Assembly: GCA_963977495.1 (NCBI GenBank)
Contig: CAXBOT010000001.1
Span: forward strand, 1,116,001-1,180,000
DNA: 64,000 nt
From: UBA1672 sp963977495
GTDB taxonomy: Bacteria > Pseudomonadota > Alphaproteobacteria > Micavibrionales > Micavibrionaceae
Direction: 5' to 3'
Every line of letters begins with the position of its first letter. Within the stretch, counting starts at the first letter, position 1. This document shows, piece by piece, positions 7,788 through 16,679 of the stretch. The position numbers and the translations under genes are program-made. The notes beneath the pieces were generated by a model that saw only the letters and a program-made list of their open reading frames with translations, was not told the DNA's origin and made no database searches.

Positions 7788-8102
7788 ATGAAATATGACC
7801 TACTACATATTCAAGGCAAGCCTTACGTGCTGGTTCCTTTGCATGATTTCCGAACATTGAGCAATTCCGGCACTGAGCCCGAATTACCCAATGATGTGCT
7901 CGACCAGATTTCCGCGCGGCAAGATCACCCGATCAAAATCGTACGCAAACACCGCAAAATGACACAAGCCAACCTTGCCGAAAATTCAGGCATATCGCGC
8001 CCCTATCTAACGGAAATTGAAACCGGCAAAAAAGACGGCTCACTGCGCGCAATGAAGGCCATTGCAGGCGCCCTGGGCGTCAAGGTCGGCGATTTAACTT
8101 AA
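7788..8102 (+). CDS. XRE-family helix-turn-helix regulator
   Basis: The 104-residue protein has an N-terminal segment (MKYDLLHIQGKPYVLVPLHD) resembling an antitoxin-type dimerisation region, then an XRE/Cro-C1 HTH at about residues 44-100. The recognition region reads KMTQANLAENSGISRPYLTE, followed by IETGKKDGSLRAMKAIAGAL. An AGGGAG ribosome-binding site precedes the ATG. The first half resembles that of type II antitoxins, but no toxin gene lies next to it: upstream is lpxR-like, downstream is a convergent ATPase gene. I therefore call it a solitary regulator. Its target is unknown; autoregulation is likely but not shown. Confidence 0.85.
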   Translation: MKYDLLHIQGKPYVLVPLHDFRTLSNSGTEPELPNDVLDQISARQDHPIKIVRKHRKMTQANLAENSGISRPYLTEIETGKKDGSLRAMKAIAGALGVKVGDLT

Positions 8103-8116
8103 GGCCACCTGGCAGA

Positions 8117-9604
8117 CTAACGTTTCAACGCGCCCATGATGCCGCGCATAATCTCGCGTGTAATCGTACGCCCTGCCGATGAACTCATGGAACGGATCAA
8201 TGATTTAATCGCCGCTTCGCCGACGCTCTGTCGATTGGAAGAGCGCTTTTTCGGCGCCTTCTTTTCAGCCTCTTGCGCTTTTTCTGCTTGCTTTGCGGCC
8301 TTATCGGCGCGCTCTTGCAAGATTTCATACGCCGATTCACTATCGATTGTTTCATCATATTTATCCGATAACGCACTATCCATCATAATACTTTTCCGCA
8401 CGCCCTTACTCACAGGGCCGAGCTTCGATGATGGCGGGCGGATCATTGTACGCTGCACGATAGAAGGCTGGCCTTTTTTCTCCAGCGTCGAGACCAAGGC
8501 TTCACCAACGCCCATCGCTGTGATGACATCCTCCACATCAAATGCAGGATTGGGGCGGTACGTCTGCGCCGCCATGCGGATGGCTTTTTGTTGCTTCGGG
8601 GTAAAGGCGCGCAAAGCATGTTGCACACGGTTACCGAGCTGCCCCAGAACGGAATCGGGCACATCATCAGGACTTTGGGTGACAAAGAAGATTCCCACCC
8701 CTTTAGAGCGGATAAGGCGCACCACTTGCTCCACCTTTTCCAGCAGAGCTTTGGGCGCGTCATTAAACAATAAATGCGCTTCATCAAAAAAGAACACAAG
8801 TTTCGGGCGATCTGAATCCCCTGCTTCGGGTAATTCCTCGAACAGCTCCGAAAGCATCCAGAGCAAAAACGTGCCATATAAACGCGGCGAATTCATCAAT
8901 TTGCCCGCCGCCAGAATATTGACCATCCCGCGACCATCACTGTCGGTGCGGATGAAGTCTTTTAAATCCAGCGCAGGTTCACCAAAGAACTTATCCGCGC
9001 CCTGATCTTCCAGACGCAATAACGCCCGCTGTATCGCACCGATTGACTGCGTGGATACGTTGCCATATTCCTTTGATATCTCAACGCGCTGCTCACCCAC
9101 ACTATTAAGAAGTGCGCGCAAGTCTTTTAAATCCAATAACAAAAGACCTTGCTCATCAGCCACACGGAACGCGATATTCAACACGCCCTCTTGCGTATCA
9201 TTTAGCTCCAGCATCCGCGCAAGCAATAGCGGTCCGATCTCCGATATCGTTGTACGAACAGGGTGGCCTTGCTCTCCGAACAAATCCCAGAACACGACGG
9301 GAAATTCTGTGCCGTCATATTCATCCAGCAAGCCAATCAATTCCGCGCGCTTAACCAGAAAATCTTCCATGGCAGATTCACGGCACATGCCCGATAAATC
9401 GCCCTTCACATCAGACAAAAACACAGGCACGCCTGCGCGTGAGAAACCTTCGGCAAGGCATTGAAGCGTCACCGTTTTACCTGTTCCTGTTGCCCCTGCA
9501 ATCAGGCCGTGACGGTTCCCCCATTTTAACGGCAAGTATTGCTTTTCTCCCGCACCATTATCACTTGTGCCGATATAAATCGCATCATCTTTTAAACAGC
9601 TCAT
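8117..9604 (-). CDS. HerA-like ATPase, DUF853 family
   Basis: The 495-residue protein is a DUF853-type helicase HerA-like P-loop ATPase. Walker A is GATGTGKT at residues 37-44, within HGLIAGATGTGKTVTLQCL. Walker B is LVFFFDEAHLLF at about 268-279, and an SKGVGIFFVTQSPDDVP segment follows, as in FtsK/HerA-superfamily motors. The C-terminus has a charged coiled coil (about 430-465: AKQAEKAQEAEKKAPKKR) and a conserved Arg-rich end. Cellular function of DUF853 proteins is not well established; a DNA-translocating or protein-remodelling role is an inference from the fold. It lies 16 bp downstream of metC on the same strand. A 289-codon antisense frame within it is a shadow. Confidence 0.9.
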   Translation of the reverse strand: MSCLKDDAIYIGTSDNGAGEKQYLPLKWGNRHGLIAGATGTGKTVTLQCLAEGFSRAGVPVFLSDVKGDLSGMCRESAMEDFLVKRAELIGLLDEYDGTEFPVVFWDLFGEQGHPVRTTISEIGPLLLARMLELNDTQEGVLNIAFRVADEQGLLLLDLKDLRALLNSVGEQRVEISKEYGNVSTQSIGAIQRALLRLEDQGADKFFGEPALDLKDFIRTDSDGRGMVNILAAGKLMNSPRLYGTFLLWMLSELFEELPEAGDSDRPKLVFFFDEAHLLFNDAPKALLEKVEQVVRLIRSKGVGIFFVTQSPDDVPDSVLGQLGNRVQHALRAFTPKQQKAIRMAAQTYRPNPAFDVEDVITAMGVGEALVSTLEKKGQPSIVQRTMIRPPSSKLGPVSKGVRKSIMMDSALSDKYDETIDSESAYEILQERADKAAKQAEKAQEAEKKAPKKRSSNRQSVGEAAIKSLIRSMSSSAGRTITREIMRGIMGALKR

Positions 9605-9620
9605 ACGCCCCTCATAATCT

Positions 9621-10784
9621 TTATTTTTTTAAATGTTGAATACCGCGTTCGAGATCCTCGATTAAATCCTGAGCATCCTCATTTCCGATTTGAAACCGGA
9701 GGAAAACGCCGTCTTCCGTCCATTCAGAGCGGTATAAATCCATATTTTGCGGTTGGATCAAACTTTCATAGCCGCCCCAACTGCTGCCGACAGGAAATAA
9801 TTCCAGCGAGTCAATAAAGCGTGCCACGCTCTCAAATGTATAATCGGGTTTAAACAAAACACTGAACAGGCCATTCACGCCCTTAAAATCGCGTTTCCAA
9901 ATATCGTGCCCACGCGCATCATCCAATGCGGGGCAATATAGTTTTTGTACCTCTTCACGGCCTGAAAACCAGTCCAGCACAGGGCGCATATTCTGCTCTG
10001 CATAATCCAGCCGCATCTGCAGCGTCCGCAAACCGCGCAGCGCAAGGTATAAATCATCCGCGCCCGCGCACACGCCCAAATTCACCGCGCACGCCTTCAG
10101 CGTTTTATAACGATCTTCATTATCCGTTACCGCAAAGCCCAAATTCACATCGGAATGACCGCCCAGATATTTCGCCGCCGATTGCACCGATATATTCACG
10201 CCATGATCTAGCGGACGGAACAGAACGCCTGCGGCATAAGTATTATCCATGATCGTCAAAATATCATGCGCGCGTGCAACCTTCACAATCGCAGGGACAT
10301 CCTGCACATCAAAGGTCGCAGAGCCCGGCGATTCCAGATAAATCGCGCGGGTATTATCGCGGATCAAATCCTTAATCCCTGCGCCGACCATCGGGTCATA
10401 ATATTCCACATGCACACCAAAGGAATGCAATTGCTTATTCGCGAAAAACCGCGTCGGCGGATAGCAACTATCCACGATTAAAACATGGTCACCCGCCTTA
10501 AGGAAAGCCATCAATGTTGTGGTAATCGCCGATAATCCGCACGATGTTGATATGGCATGAAACCCACCCTCAAGCTCCGCTACCGCTTCTTCGAAAGACT
10601 GGCTCAACGGGTTATTCACGCGCCCGTAGCGATATTTTGTATTGGGATCAAGATACGCCGCCAAATTATCGTATAAAATGGTCGATGTTCGGCAGATCGG
10701 CGGGTTGACCACACCGAAATACTCTTCAGGCTTGCGCCCTGCATGCATCAGGCGTGTGTTTTTACGGTGCTTGCTTTCACTCAT
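9621..10784 (-). CDS. metC: Cystathionine beta-lyase
   Basis: This 387-residue PLP enzyme of the Cys/Met metabolism family cleaves cystathionine to homocysteine, pyruvate and ammonia in methionine synthesis. The PLP lysine is Lys205 in SVQSAAKYLGGHSD. The cofactor-binding YRYGRVNNPL segment lies at 51-60, the SCGLSAI phosphate-binding region at 81-87, and the DNTYAAG motif at 180-186. The GGHSD form after the lysine and the YEYLxxP-type C-terminus fit MetC better than gamma-synthases, though family members are hard to separate by eye. Its start overlaps the end of the upstream nitrilase gene by 8 bp, so translation is probably coupled; glutaredoxin precedes both. Confidence 0.9.
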   Translation of the reverse strand: MSESKHRKNTRLMHAGRKPEEYFGVVNPPICRTSTILYDNLAAYLDPNTKYRYGRVNNPLSQSFEEAVAELEGGFHAISTSCGLSAITTTLMAFLKAGDHVLIVDSCYPPTRFFANKQLHSFGVHVEYYDPMVGAGIKDLIRDNTRAIYLESPGSATFDVQDVPAIVKVARAHDILTIMDNTYAAGVLFRPLDHGVNISVQSAAKYLGGHSDVNLGFAVTDNEDRYKTLKACAVNLGVCAGADDLYLALRGLRTLQMRLDYAEQNMRPVLDWFSGREEVQKLYCPALDDARGHDIWKRDFKGVNGLFSVLFKPDYTFESVARFIDSLELFPVGSSWGGYESLIQPQNMDLYRSEWTEDGVFLRFQIGNEDAQDLIEDLERGIQHLKK

Positions 10785-11616
10785 TATTTGCTGTCACCTC
10801 ATAGGCTCGATCATGGGTAAGCGCAGGGATTGCGCCGCGTGCGCGCTCCACCTCAACCAGATCAAGATCAGCGAAGATAATCCCTTCACCCTCTTCCTTT
10901 TGTGCTAAAACACGTCCCCACGGATCAATAATCAACGAGTGACCATATGTTTTGCGGCCACCCTCATGCTCGCCCACTTGCGCGGGAGCAAGAACGTAGC
11001 TGCCTGTTTCAATGGCGCGTGCGCGCATCAGAATTTCCCAATGCGCCTTACCGGTTGGCACAGTAAACGCCGCAGGAATGCACAGAATATTTGCGCCTGC
11101 TTGCGCCAGATCACGATATAAATATGCAAAGCGCAGGTCATAACAAATCGTCATGCCCAGTGAAAAACCCTCGCCTATTGCCGCGGTCACCGCTTGCGTA
11201 CCGGGTTGAACCACATCGCTTTCGGTATGTTTTTCACCCGTGGGAAGCTGCACATCGAACAAATGGATTTTATCATAGGTCTTTTGCAATGATCCGTCGG
11301 CTGTGAACAGGAAACTACGGTTCAGAAGTTTATCTTCGCTCACCCTCACCGCCATTGATCCGATCAAGAGCGTAATGCCCAAATCCTTTGCCAGAGCCGC
11401 AAAATAAGGAATAGCGGGGTGATCATCCAAAGAATACGCACTGTCGATTTTTTGACTTTGTGTGGAGCGGATACGATCCGTGTTTTCAGGGGTTAAAACA
11501 AACGTCGCCCCTTGTGCGGCGGCCTCTTTAATCAAAGCGCCCGCCTTGGCCATATTGTCCTGAACATCAGGGCCGCTCGTCATTTGAACACAAGCAACCT
11601 TTATAAGAGCGCCCAT
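10777..11616 (-). CDS. Nit1/Nit2-type carbon-nitrogen hydrolase
   Basis: This 279-residue member of the nitrilase superfamily has the full catalytic triad: Glu44 in LTPENTDR, Lys116 in YDKIHLFDVQ, and Cys158 in ICYDLRFAYLYR. The DLRFPELYR-like segment after Cys is typical of Nit proteins that hydrolyse deaminated glutathione or related omega-amides. The adjacent glutaredoxin gene supports a thiol/glutathione metabolism or repair role; that link is an inference from context and common alphaproteobacterial gene order. It lies 9 bp downstream of grxC and overlaps metC by 8 bp. Confidence 0.92.
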   Translation of the reverse strand: MGALIKVACVQMTSGPDVQDNMAKAGALIKEAAAQGATFVLTPENTDRIRSTQSQKIDSAYSLDDHPAIPYFAALAKDLGITLLIGSMAVRVSEDKLLNRSFLFTADGSLQKTYDKIHLFDVQLPTGEKHTESDVVQPGTQAVTAAIGEGFSLGMTICYDLRFAYLYRDLAQAGANILCIPAAFTVPTGKAHWEILMRARAIETGSYVLAPAQVGEHEGGRKTYGHSLIIDPWGRVLAQKEEGEGIIFADLDLVEVERARGAIPALTHDRAYEVTANNE

Positions 11617-11625
11617 TTTAAAATC

Positions 11626-11883
11626 CTATCCCGCCAGAATAGCGTCCAGCTTACCTTCGGCATCCAGCGTGTACAGCTCATCGCTGCCGCCATAATGCAC
11701 GTCATTAATAAAAATTTGCGGCACAGAACGTGCGCCGCCGGTGCGTTCCATCATTGTCGCACGCGCATCATCGTCGTTGGATATATTGTATTCCGTAAAT
11801 TCAACGCCTTTTGAAGACAACAAAGCCTTCGCGCGGACACAATACGGACAAACATTTGTTGAATAAATTTCTACATTCGGCAT
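11626..11883 (-). CDS. grxC: Glutaredoxin 3
   Basis: The 85-residue protein is a dithiol glutaredoxin with active site CPYC (Cys12-Cys15) after the first beta strand (VEIYSTN). It has the cis-proline SVP motif (GGARSVPQIFIND) and a GGSDEL glutathione-binding loop. Length is typical for GrxC. It reduces protein disulfides and glutathione mixed disulfides in the cytoplasm. It is the first gene of the minus-strand run grxC-nitrilase-metC-DUF853 and is divergent from the FAD monooxygenase gene. Confidence 0.96.
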   Translation of the reverse strand: MPNVEIYSTNVCPYCVRAKALLSSKGVEFTEYNISNDDDARATMMERTGGARSVPQIFINDVHYGGSDELYTLDAEGKLDAILAG

Positions 11884-11946
11884 TTTACTCTAAATCCTTT
11901 TCAGCTTAAGACAAACAAACTATAGTCACTTCCGAAAGGCTTGAAC

Positions 11947-13185
11947 ATGGTAAAAATGAAAAAAAACACGTGTGATATAGCGATTATCGGCGCAGGAGTC
12001 GCGGGTTTGACGCTCGCCGGAATTCTGGCTGATCGTGGTGTGCGCGTCCATCTGGTTGAACCGTACCCGCCAAAACCTTTCAAAGACACCGACATTACAG
12101 GACGCACCGTTGCCTTGATGCAAAGCAGCCTGAACATCCTCAAAGCCGCGGGCTTGGAAGATTTCTATAATGAGCATGGCACAAAAATGGAAATCATGCG
12201 CATCTATGATGACAGCATCGCGGGACAAAAGCCGATTATTTCCGAATTTGATTCCTTTGATCTTGGCCTTGAATATTTCAGCATGAATATCCCCGCTGCC
12301 CCCTTGCGAGCGCGTCTTTATGAGGATTTGAAAAATCGCAAAACGGTTATTTTCCATGAGAAAAAAAGCCTTGCCGGATATAGCTATCACAACGATTCCA
12401 TGGTGCAGGTCACATTGGATGACGGCACAGTGATTGATACGTCATTGATTGTCGGCGCAGACGGGCGTGAATCAACTGTGCGCCAGATTGCCAATATCGA
12501 CACGCAGCGCAAAATCTACAAACAAAGCGCAATCACTTTTGTCATCAACCATTCACGCGCGCACAAAAACACATCCACCGAATTCCACCGCCCCGGCGGG
12601 CCGTTTGCGATTGTGCCTATGCGCGGTAATCAATCGAGCATCGTTTGGGTTGAAACAACGGAAAAGGCCGACGCGTTGACGGCACTGCCTAAAGATGCCT
12701 TTGAAGCCGCCCTGCAAGAAGCCACGAACGATATTTTGGGTGGTGTGCGCCTTGAAACGCCGCCGCAAAGTTGGCCGCTTTGTGCGATTAAAGCCAAAAG
12801 CCTGACCGCGCCGCGTGTTGCCCTGATCGCCGAAGCCGCGCATGTTATGTCCCCCATTACCGCACAGGGGCTTAATTTATCCCTGCGTGATGTTGCCGCC
12901 TTGGCGGAAACCGTGATGGACACGTTGCGCGTGGGTGAGGATATCGGCAGTCACACGACCTTAAAAACCTATGAGCGCAGACGTTCCTTTGATATTGATA
13001 CGCGCACCTTTGGCGTGAACGGCATCAACCAACTGGTCAGCAGCAACCGCGCAGCAACCAAAGATTTCCGCCGCATCGCCTTAAAAATCGTGGATCGTAT
13101 CAGCCCGCTGAAACATCTTTTGATGCAACACGGCCTTGCGCCTACGCTTGATCAGGGCAGGCTGGCGTCGGGGCAGCCTCTATGA
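11947..13185 (+). CDS. UbiH/UbiF/COQ6-family FAD-dependent monooxygenase
   Basis: This flavoprotein hydroxylase family introduces ring hydroxyl groups in ubiquinone biosynthesis. The N-terminal Rossmann motif is IIGAGVAGLTLAG, the second FAD/NAD motif is VGADGREST, and the third is ALIAEAAHVMSPITAQGLNL, the UbiH/COQ6 signature. The predicted protein has 412 residues, normal for the family. I chose the ATG at 11947 because AAAGG lies seven bases upstream; an in-frame TTG at 11941 would add two residues. Its 3' end overlaps the convergent comF by 6 bp. Which hydroxylation position it serves (UbiH, UbiF, UbiI or UbiL type) cannot be read from the sequence by eye. Confidence 0.9.
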   Translation: MVKMKKNTCDIAIIGAGVAGLTLAGILADRGVRVHLVEPYPPKPFKDTDITGRTVALMQSSLNILKAAGLEDFYNEHGTKMEIMRIYDDSIAGQKPIISEFDSFDLGLEYFSMNIPAAPLRARLYEDLKNRKTVIFHEKKSLAGYSYHNDSMVQVTLDDGTVIDTSLIVGADGRESTVRQIANIDTQRKIYKQSAITFVINHSRAHKNTSTEFHRPGGPFAIVPMRGNQSSIVWVETTEKADALTALPKDAFEAALQEATNDILGGVRLETPPQSWPLCAIKAKSLTAPRVALIAEAAHVMSPITAQGLNLSLRDVAALAETVMDTLRVGEDIGSHTTLKTYERRRSFDIDTRTFGVNGINQLVSSNRAATKDFRRIALKIVDRISPLKHLLMQHGLAPTLDQGRLASGQPL

Positions 13186-13917
13186 TTTAAGAACACGCGC
13201 CAGTGTCAACACACGCACATCGGCGGCGCCATGCTGCTTTAATGTTTGCGTACATTCCCGCAATGTTGCGCCCGTTGTATAAACATCATCAATCAACACG
13301 ATATTCTTTCCCCGCAATATTTCCGTAAATTCAGGATAGATATCAAAGGCTTTGCGCACGTTTTTGGCGCGCGCCTCTGTGCTTAGATGTCCTTGGCTGG
13401 CGGTGGCGCGAATACGCCGCATTGCGCGAGGCAAATGCGCCACACCAACCGCCGCAGACAACGCGCCAGAGATTAGCGCCGCCTGATTATACCGCCGCGC
13501 AATCAATCGCCGCGCATGAAGCGGTACGGGAATGAGATAATCAGCCGCCCACCACATCGGCGCGCCTGCCTTTTTCAACCACGGAACGAAGCTGCGCACC
13601 ACGTGGGTTTTATCACCATGCTTAAAACCAAGAATGAGATCGCGGCTCGTATCATTATAAACCAAGGCCGCCCGCGCCATAGAAAATGGCGGCGTATGAT
13701 CCATACAATCAAGGCATGTGCTGCCGCTTTCAAACTCAAACGGAACACCGCAATGGGCGCAATAAGGATCAGACACAAAATGCAAGCCGCCCCATGCACG
13801 CGCCGAGAGCATCCCTTGCGCATCCACAATATCGCCCGTCAATGAACAGCGCGGCGGCAATATTAAATCCACCCCGCTTTGAACCAATGATTGTGCGCGC
13901 CCATAAATATATTTCAT
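13180..13917 (-). CDS. comF: ComF family phosphoribosyltransferase-fold protein
   Basis: The 245-residue protein has the ComF layout. An N-terminal double zinc ribbon (CSLTGDI near residue 24, CAHCGVPFEF, CLDC) precedes a phosphoribosyltransferase fold with the PRPP-loop signature IVLIDDVYTTGATL near residues 207-220. The segment LIPVPLHARRLIARRYNQA is the conserved P-x-P-L-H...R-G-x-N-Q region, with Arg-Tyr in place of Arg-Gly. ComF homologues contribute to uptake and handling of transforming DNA in competent species; in alphaproteobacteria they are widespread and the role is often untested. It converges with the UbiH-like gene and diverges from the methyltransferase operon at 14061. Confidence 0.92.
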   Translation of the reverse strand: MKYIYGRAQSLVQSGVDLILPPRCSLTGDIVDAQGMLSARAWGGLHFVSDPYCAHCGVPFEFESGSTCLDCMDHTPPFSMARAALVYNDTSRDLILGFKHGDKTHVVRSFVPWLKKAGAPMWWAADYLIPVPLHARRLIARRYNQAALISGALSAAVGVAHLPRAMRRIRATASQGHLSTEARAKNVRKAFDIYPEFTEILRGKNIVLIDDVYTTGATLRECTQTLKQHGAADVRVLTLARVLKS

Positions 13918-14060
13918 CAGAAATTCAGATTACAGGCGGGCATCATAATTTCCAATAATTGTTTTTGCATCTTTTTCCACTCTCGATATATGATGTAAAG
14001 TCTTGGAAATAATAAAAAAAGACGATATAAATCGGGGTGAATAAGGGATAAGACGCATAT

Positions 14061-16679
14061 ATGGCATCCAAAGATAAAAAAGACGATGACATTTTAGACG
14101 ACGAAACGCGCATTGATTACATTGATGAGCGTAATTTTCTGTTGAAAGATGTCCCTTACGAGGCCGTGCGCCGCGCATGGTTTACCCTGTCGCACTTGCT
14201 GCTGGATGAAGGCGCAAAAGTGGTTGATTTGGGGTGTCAGGATGGCGGGCTGACCTATGCCATGGCCGCAATGAACCCCAAAGTGCGCTTTATCGGTGTT
14301 GATAAAAGTAAGAAAATAATCAAGGCCGCCAAAGAAAAGTACCAGCTTCATAATCTGGAATATAAAGTCGGTGACGTCTCCGGCGAAATTTTTGATGCAG
14401 ACAGTCTGGATGCCATTATCAACTCCTTTACTCTGCATCAGGTTTTCTCAAACTCACGTTATAACCAACGCATCGTCAGTGATACATTGCGCAAACAGTT
14501 TTCGATGCTGAAAAATGACGGCACAATGTTTATCCGTGACTATGCCAAGCCCCATGACGGTGAATATGTCCTGATGGAAATGCATGATAAGGACAGCCAC
14601 GGCGAAGCACTGGCTGATTTATCAGAGGCCGACCTTCTGGTTTGGTATTCCGAACATGCGCAACCAAAGCAAGATCCGGGCTGTGGTGGGTTCTTCCTCG
14701 AAGAACTCCCCCCGCGCTTTCCCAAAACACGCCTGTTCCGCTTGCCCTATAAATGGGCGTATGAATTTATCATGCGTAAGGACGACCGCGATTTGTGGGA
14801 AAAGGAACTGCCGTTTGAATACACGTTCTTTACCGTCGATGAGTTTAGAAAAGAGCTCAGCGCCCTCGGCGCGCAGATGCAATATTCCGCCCCGCATTGG
14901 GATGAAGACTATATCCGCCGCCACTTTGAGGGGCATTTCCGCCTGATGAAGGCCAACGGCGATGTGATCAGTGATCCGCCGACAAGCTTTATCGCCGTCG
15001 CCCGTAAAAAACCCGACCGCAGCAGTCTTTTGGTTCAAGAACGCCGCATTGCGTATGACGAAGAAGGCGTTTTGGAAATCAAAACCCTACGCGATCAGAA
15101 AAACGGTGACATTCTCGATGTGGTCAGCAGAGGCATGGAATTCGCCGAAATCCTGCCCTATCGCAAAGATAACGAAGGGCGGCTTTATGTCTATCTGCAT
15201 GACGGCGTGATCAGGGGCATCAGTAACGCCATCAGCCGAAGCGGCGAGAATATTGACGGGCGCGAATGGTCAAGCCATATGTTAGAACCGATCTCTATCG
15301 AACACAGACATGTTCAAAATTTAGGTGATATTTCCACCCAAAACACGCGGCAATTTGTCAAAAGCTATTTTGGGCTAACGTCCAAAAGCGGCGCTCTGAT
15401 TGAAAAAGGTGCATTTTACTATCCCGATCCCAACTATATTGATGAACGCGTACACACGCATTTCGTAGAAGTCACCGAAGGCGTGAAAAGAGTTGTACCC
15501 AAACGCAGAGTGCTGGAAACGCATCATTTCCATGAAAAAGGGGTCATCAGGGAATTAAACGCGCAAAACGTGTTGGATGCCATCACTGTCGGGCTTATCC
15601 CGAACGCGCGGTTGGAGCTGCAAATTCTCTCCCTTATGCAACATATCGGCGTCAAGGCAGAGAACTGGACGCGCAAAGACATCTCTATCGCATCAGGTGA
15701 AATCACCCAGAATTTTGATGTGCGCGAATTCCTAAGACAGGCCAGTTATAGCGATAAACGCTTTAAAGAAGTCAAAGGCTCTGCCGGACAATTACGCACC
15801 ATCAACTCTATCTTTGTTGAAGAAGGCCAAAGTCAGGGCGGTAAAACCGGCATTTCATCAGAAATGATCGACTTCGTTCTCTCCGATGAAAAAACCATCA
15901 ACACCGCCGTATGTCTTCCCATTACCTCCAGTGCGAAAAAGGATTTACATGCGGGCTTCATTGTCAAACACATGCCCATACCGCAACGTTTCGAGGGGAA
16001 CGGCATCAGTTTAAGTGTGCCGCAATTCAATATTCCCAAGGAAATCAAAGATTACCGCACGCTCAAACAATTTATTGCGGAGAAATTCGGTGTGACGCCA
16101 AATATGGTTCTCAAACTCGGCGAAAGCTATTTCACGCATGTTGGTATTACCCCGCATCGTATTCACCCCTTTGCCATTGCCGCACCGCCGGATGCTTTTA
16201 AAGATCCGGGCACACGTTTTATGCCGATGTATCAATATATGATTTTATGGCGCTCCCTTTCTAAAGAGCCCCATTTCATGACCACAATCGCGCGCGCCTA
16301 TATGAAAATGCCTGAACATATCAAGTTTGAGGCCAAAAGACAGGCGCAAGCCATCGTGAAAACCATCTTCCAAGCCGCGCAGCCGGACTGGTCTTTGCCT
16401 GTTTCAATCGAGCAGACAAAGGAAGAAATAACGCGCACGAAAAGCAAGCCAAAAGACGCTGAAAAAATTGACCCCAAAGAGGTCACCACAAAAAATAAGA
16501 AGAAGAAAAAGAAGGCTACTAAGGGCAAAAAAGCGCCTGAAAACGACATTGAAGATGACAACAAAGACGATCAACATATTGACCTAATTAACGATTTTAA
16601 AAACGAGATCGAAGATATTCGTAAGGCGTTAGAAGAAGACGATAAAAACGATTCCAAACCAAAGCCCGAAGAATGGTAG
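14061..16679 (+). CDS. Large protein with N-terminal SAM methyltransferase domain and unassigned C-terminal region
   Basis: The 872-residue protein begins with a class I SAM-dependent methyltransferase domain at about residues 30-215. Motif I is VVDLGCQDGGLTYAMA at 54-69, followed by FIGVDKS and DAIINSFTLHQVF. Residues 220-320 form a linker domain (FTVDEFRKELSALG). From about 325 to 740 is a region I do not assign with confidence. It contains GRLYVYLHDGVIRGISNAIS and repeated beta-rich, Gly/Arg segments that look vaguely like Nudix-fold sequence, but there is no canonical Nudix box. The tail (about 770-872) is disordered, first strongly basic (KNKKKKKKATKGKK), then acidic. A ribosome-binding site AAGGGATAAG precedes the ATG. 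The next gene overlaps by 7 bp. Substrate unknown. Confidence 0.82.
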   Translation: MASKDKKDDDILDDETRIDYIDERNFLLKDVPYEAVRRAWFTLSHLLLDEGAKVVDLGCQDGGLTYAMAAMNPKVRFIGVDKSKKIIKAAKEKYQLHNLEYKVGDVSGEIFDADSLDAIINSFTLHQVFSNSRYNQRIVSDTLRKQFSMLKNDGTMFIRDYAKPHDGEYVLMEMHDKDSHGEALADLSEADLLVWYSEHAQPKQDPGCGGFFLEELPPRFPKTRLFRLPYKWAYEFIMRKDDRDLWEKELPFEYTFFTVDEFRKELSALGAQMQYSAPHWDEDYIRRHFEGHFRLMKANGDVISDPPTSFIAVARKKPDRSSLLVQERRIAYDEEGVLEIKTLRDQKNGDILDVVSRGMEFAEILPYRKDNEGRLYVYLHDGVIRGISNAISRSGENIDGREWSSHMLEPISIEHRHVQNLGDISTQNTRQFVKSYFGLTSKSGALIEKGAFYYPDPNYIDERVHTHFVEVTEGVKRVVPKRRVLETHHFHEKGVIRELNAQNVLDAITVGLIPNARLELQILSLMQHIGVKAENWTRKDISIASGEITQNFDVREFLRQASYSDKRFKEVKGSAGQLRTINSIFVEEGQSQGGKTGISSEMIDFVLSDEKTINTAVCLPITSSAKKDLHAGFIVKHMPIPQRFEGNGISLSVPQFNIPKEIKDYRTLKQFIAEKFGVTPNMVLKLGESYFTHVGITPHRIHPFAIAAPPDAFKDPGTRFMPMYQYMILWRSLSKEPHFMTTIARAYMKMPEHIKFEAKRQAQAIVKTIFQAAQPDWSLPVSIEQTKEEITRTKSKPKDAEKIDPKEVTTKNKKKKKKATKGKKAPENDIEDDNKDDQHIDLINDFKNEIEDIRKALEEDDKNDSKPKPEEW

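Noticed and set aside
8136..9005. 289-codon plus-strand frame antisense to the DUF853 ATPase gene
   Set aside because: It has low-complexity Ser/Ala/Cys-rich sequence typical of shadow frames, has no ribosome-binding site, and lies fully within a well-supported gene.
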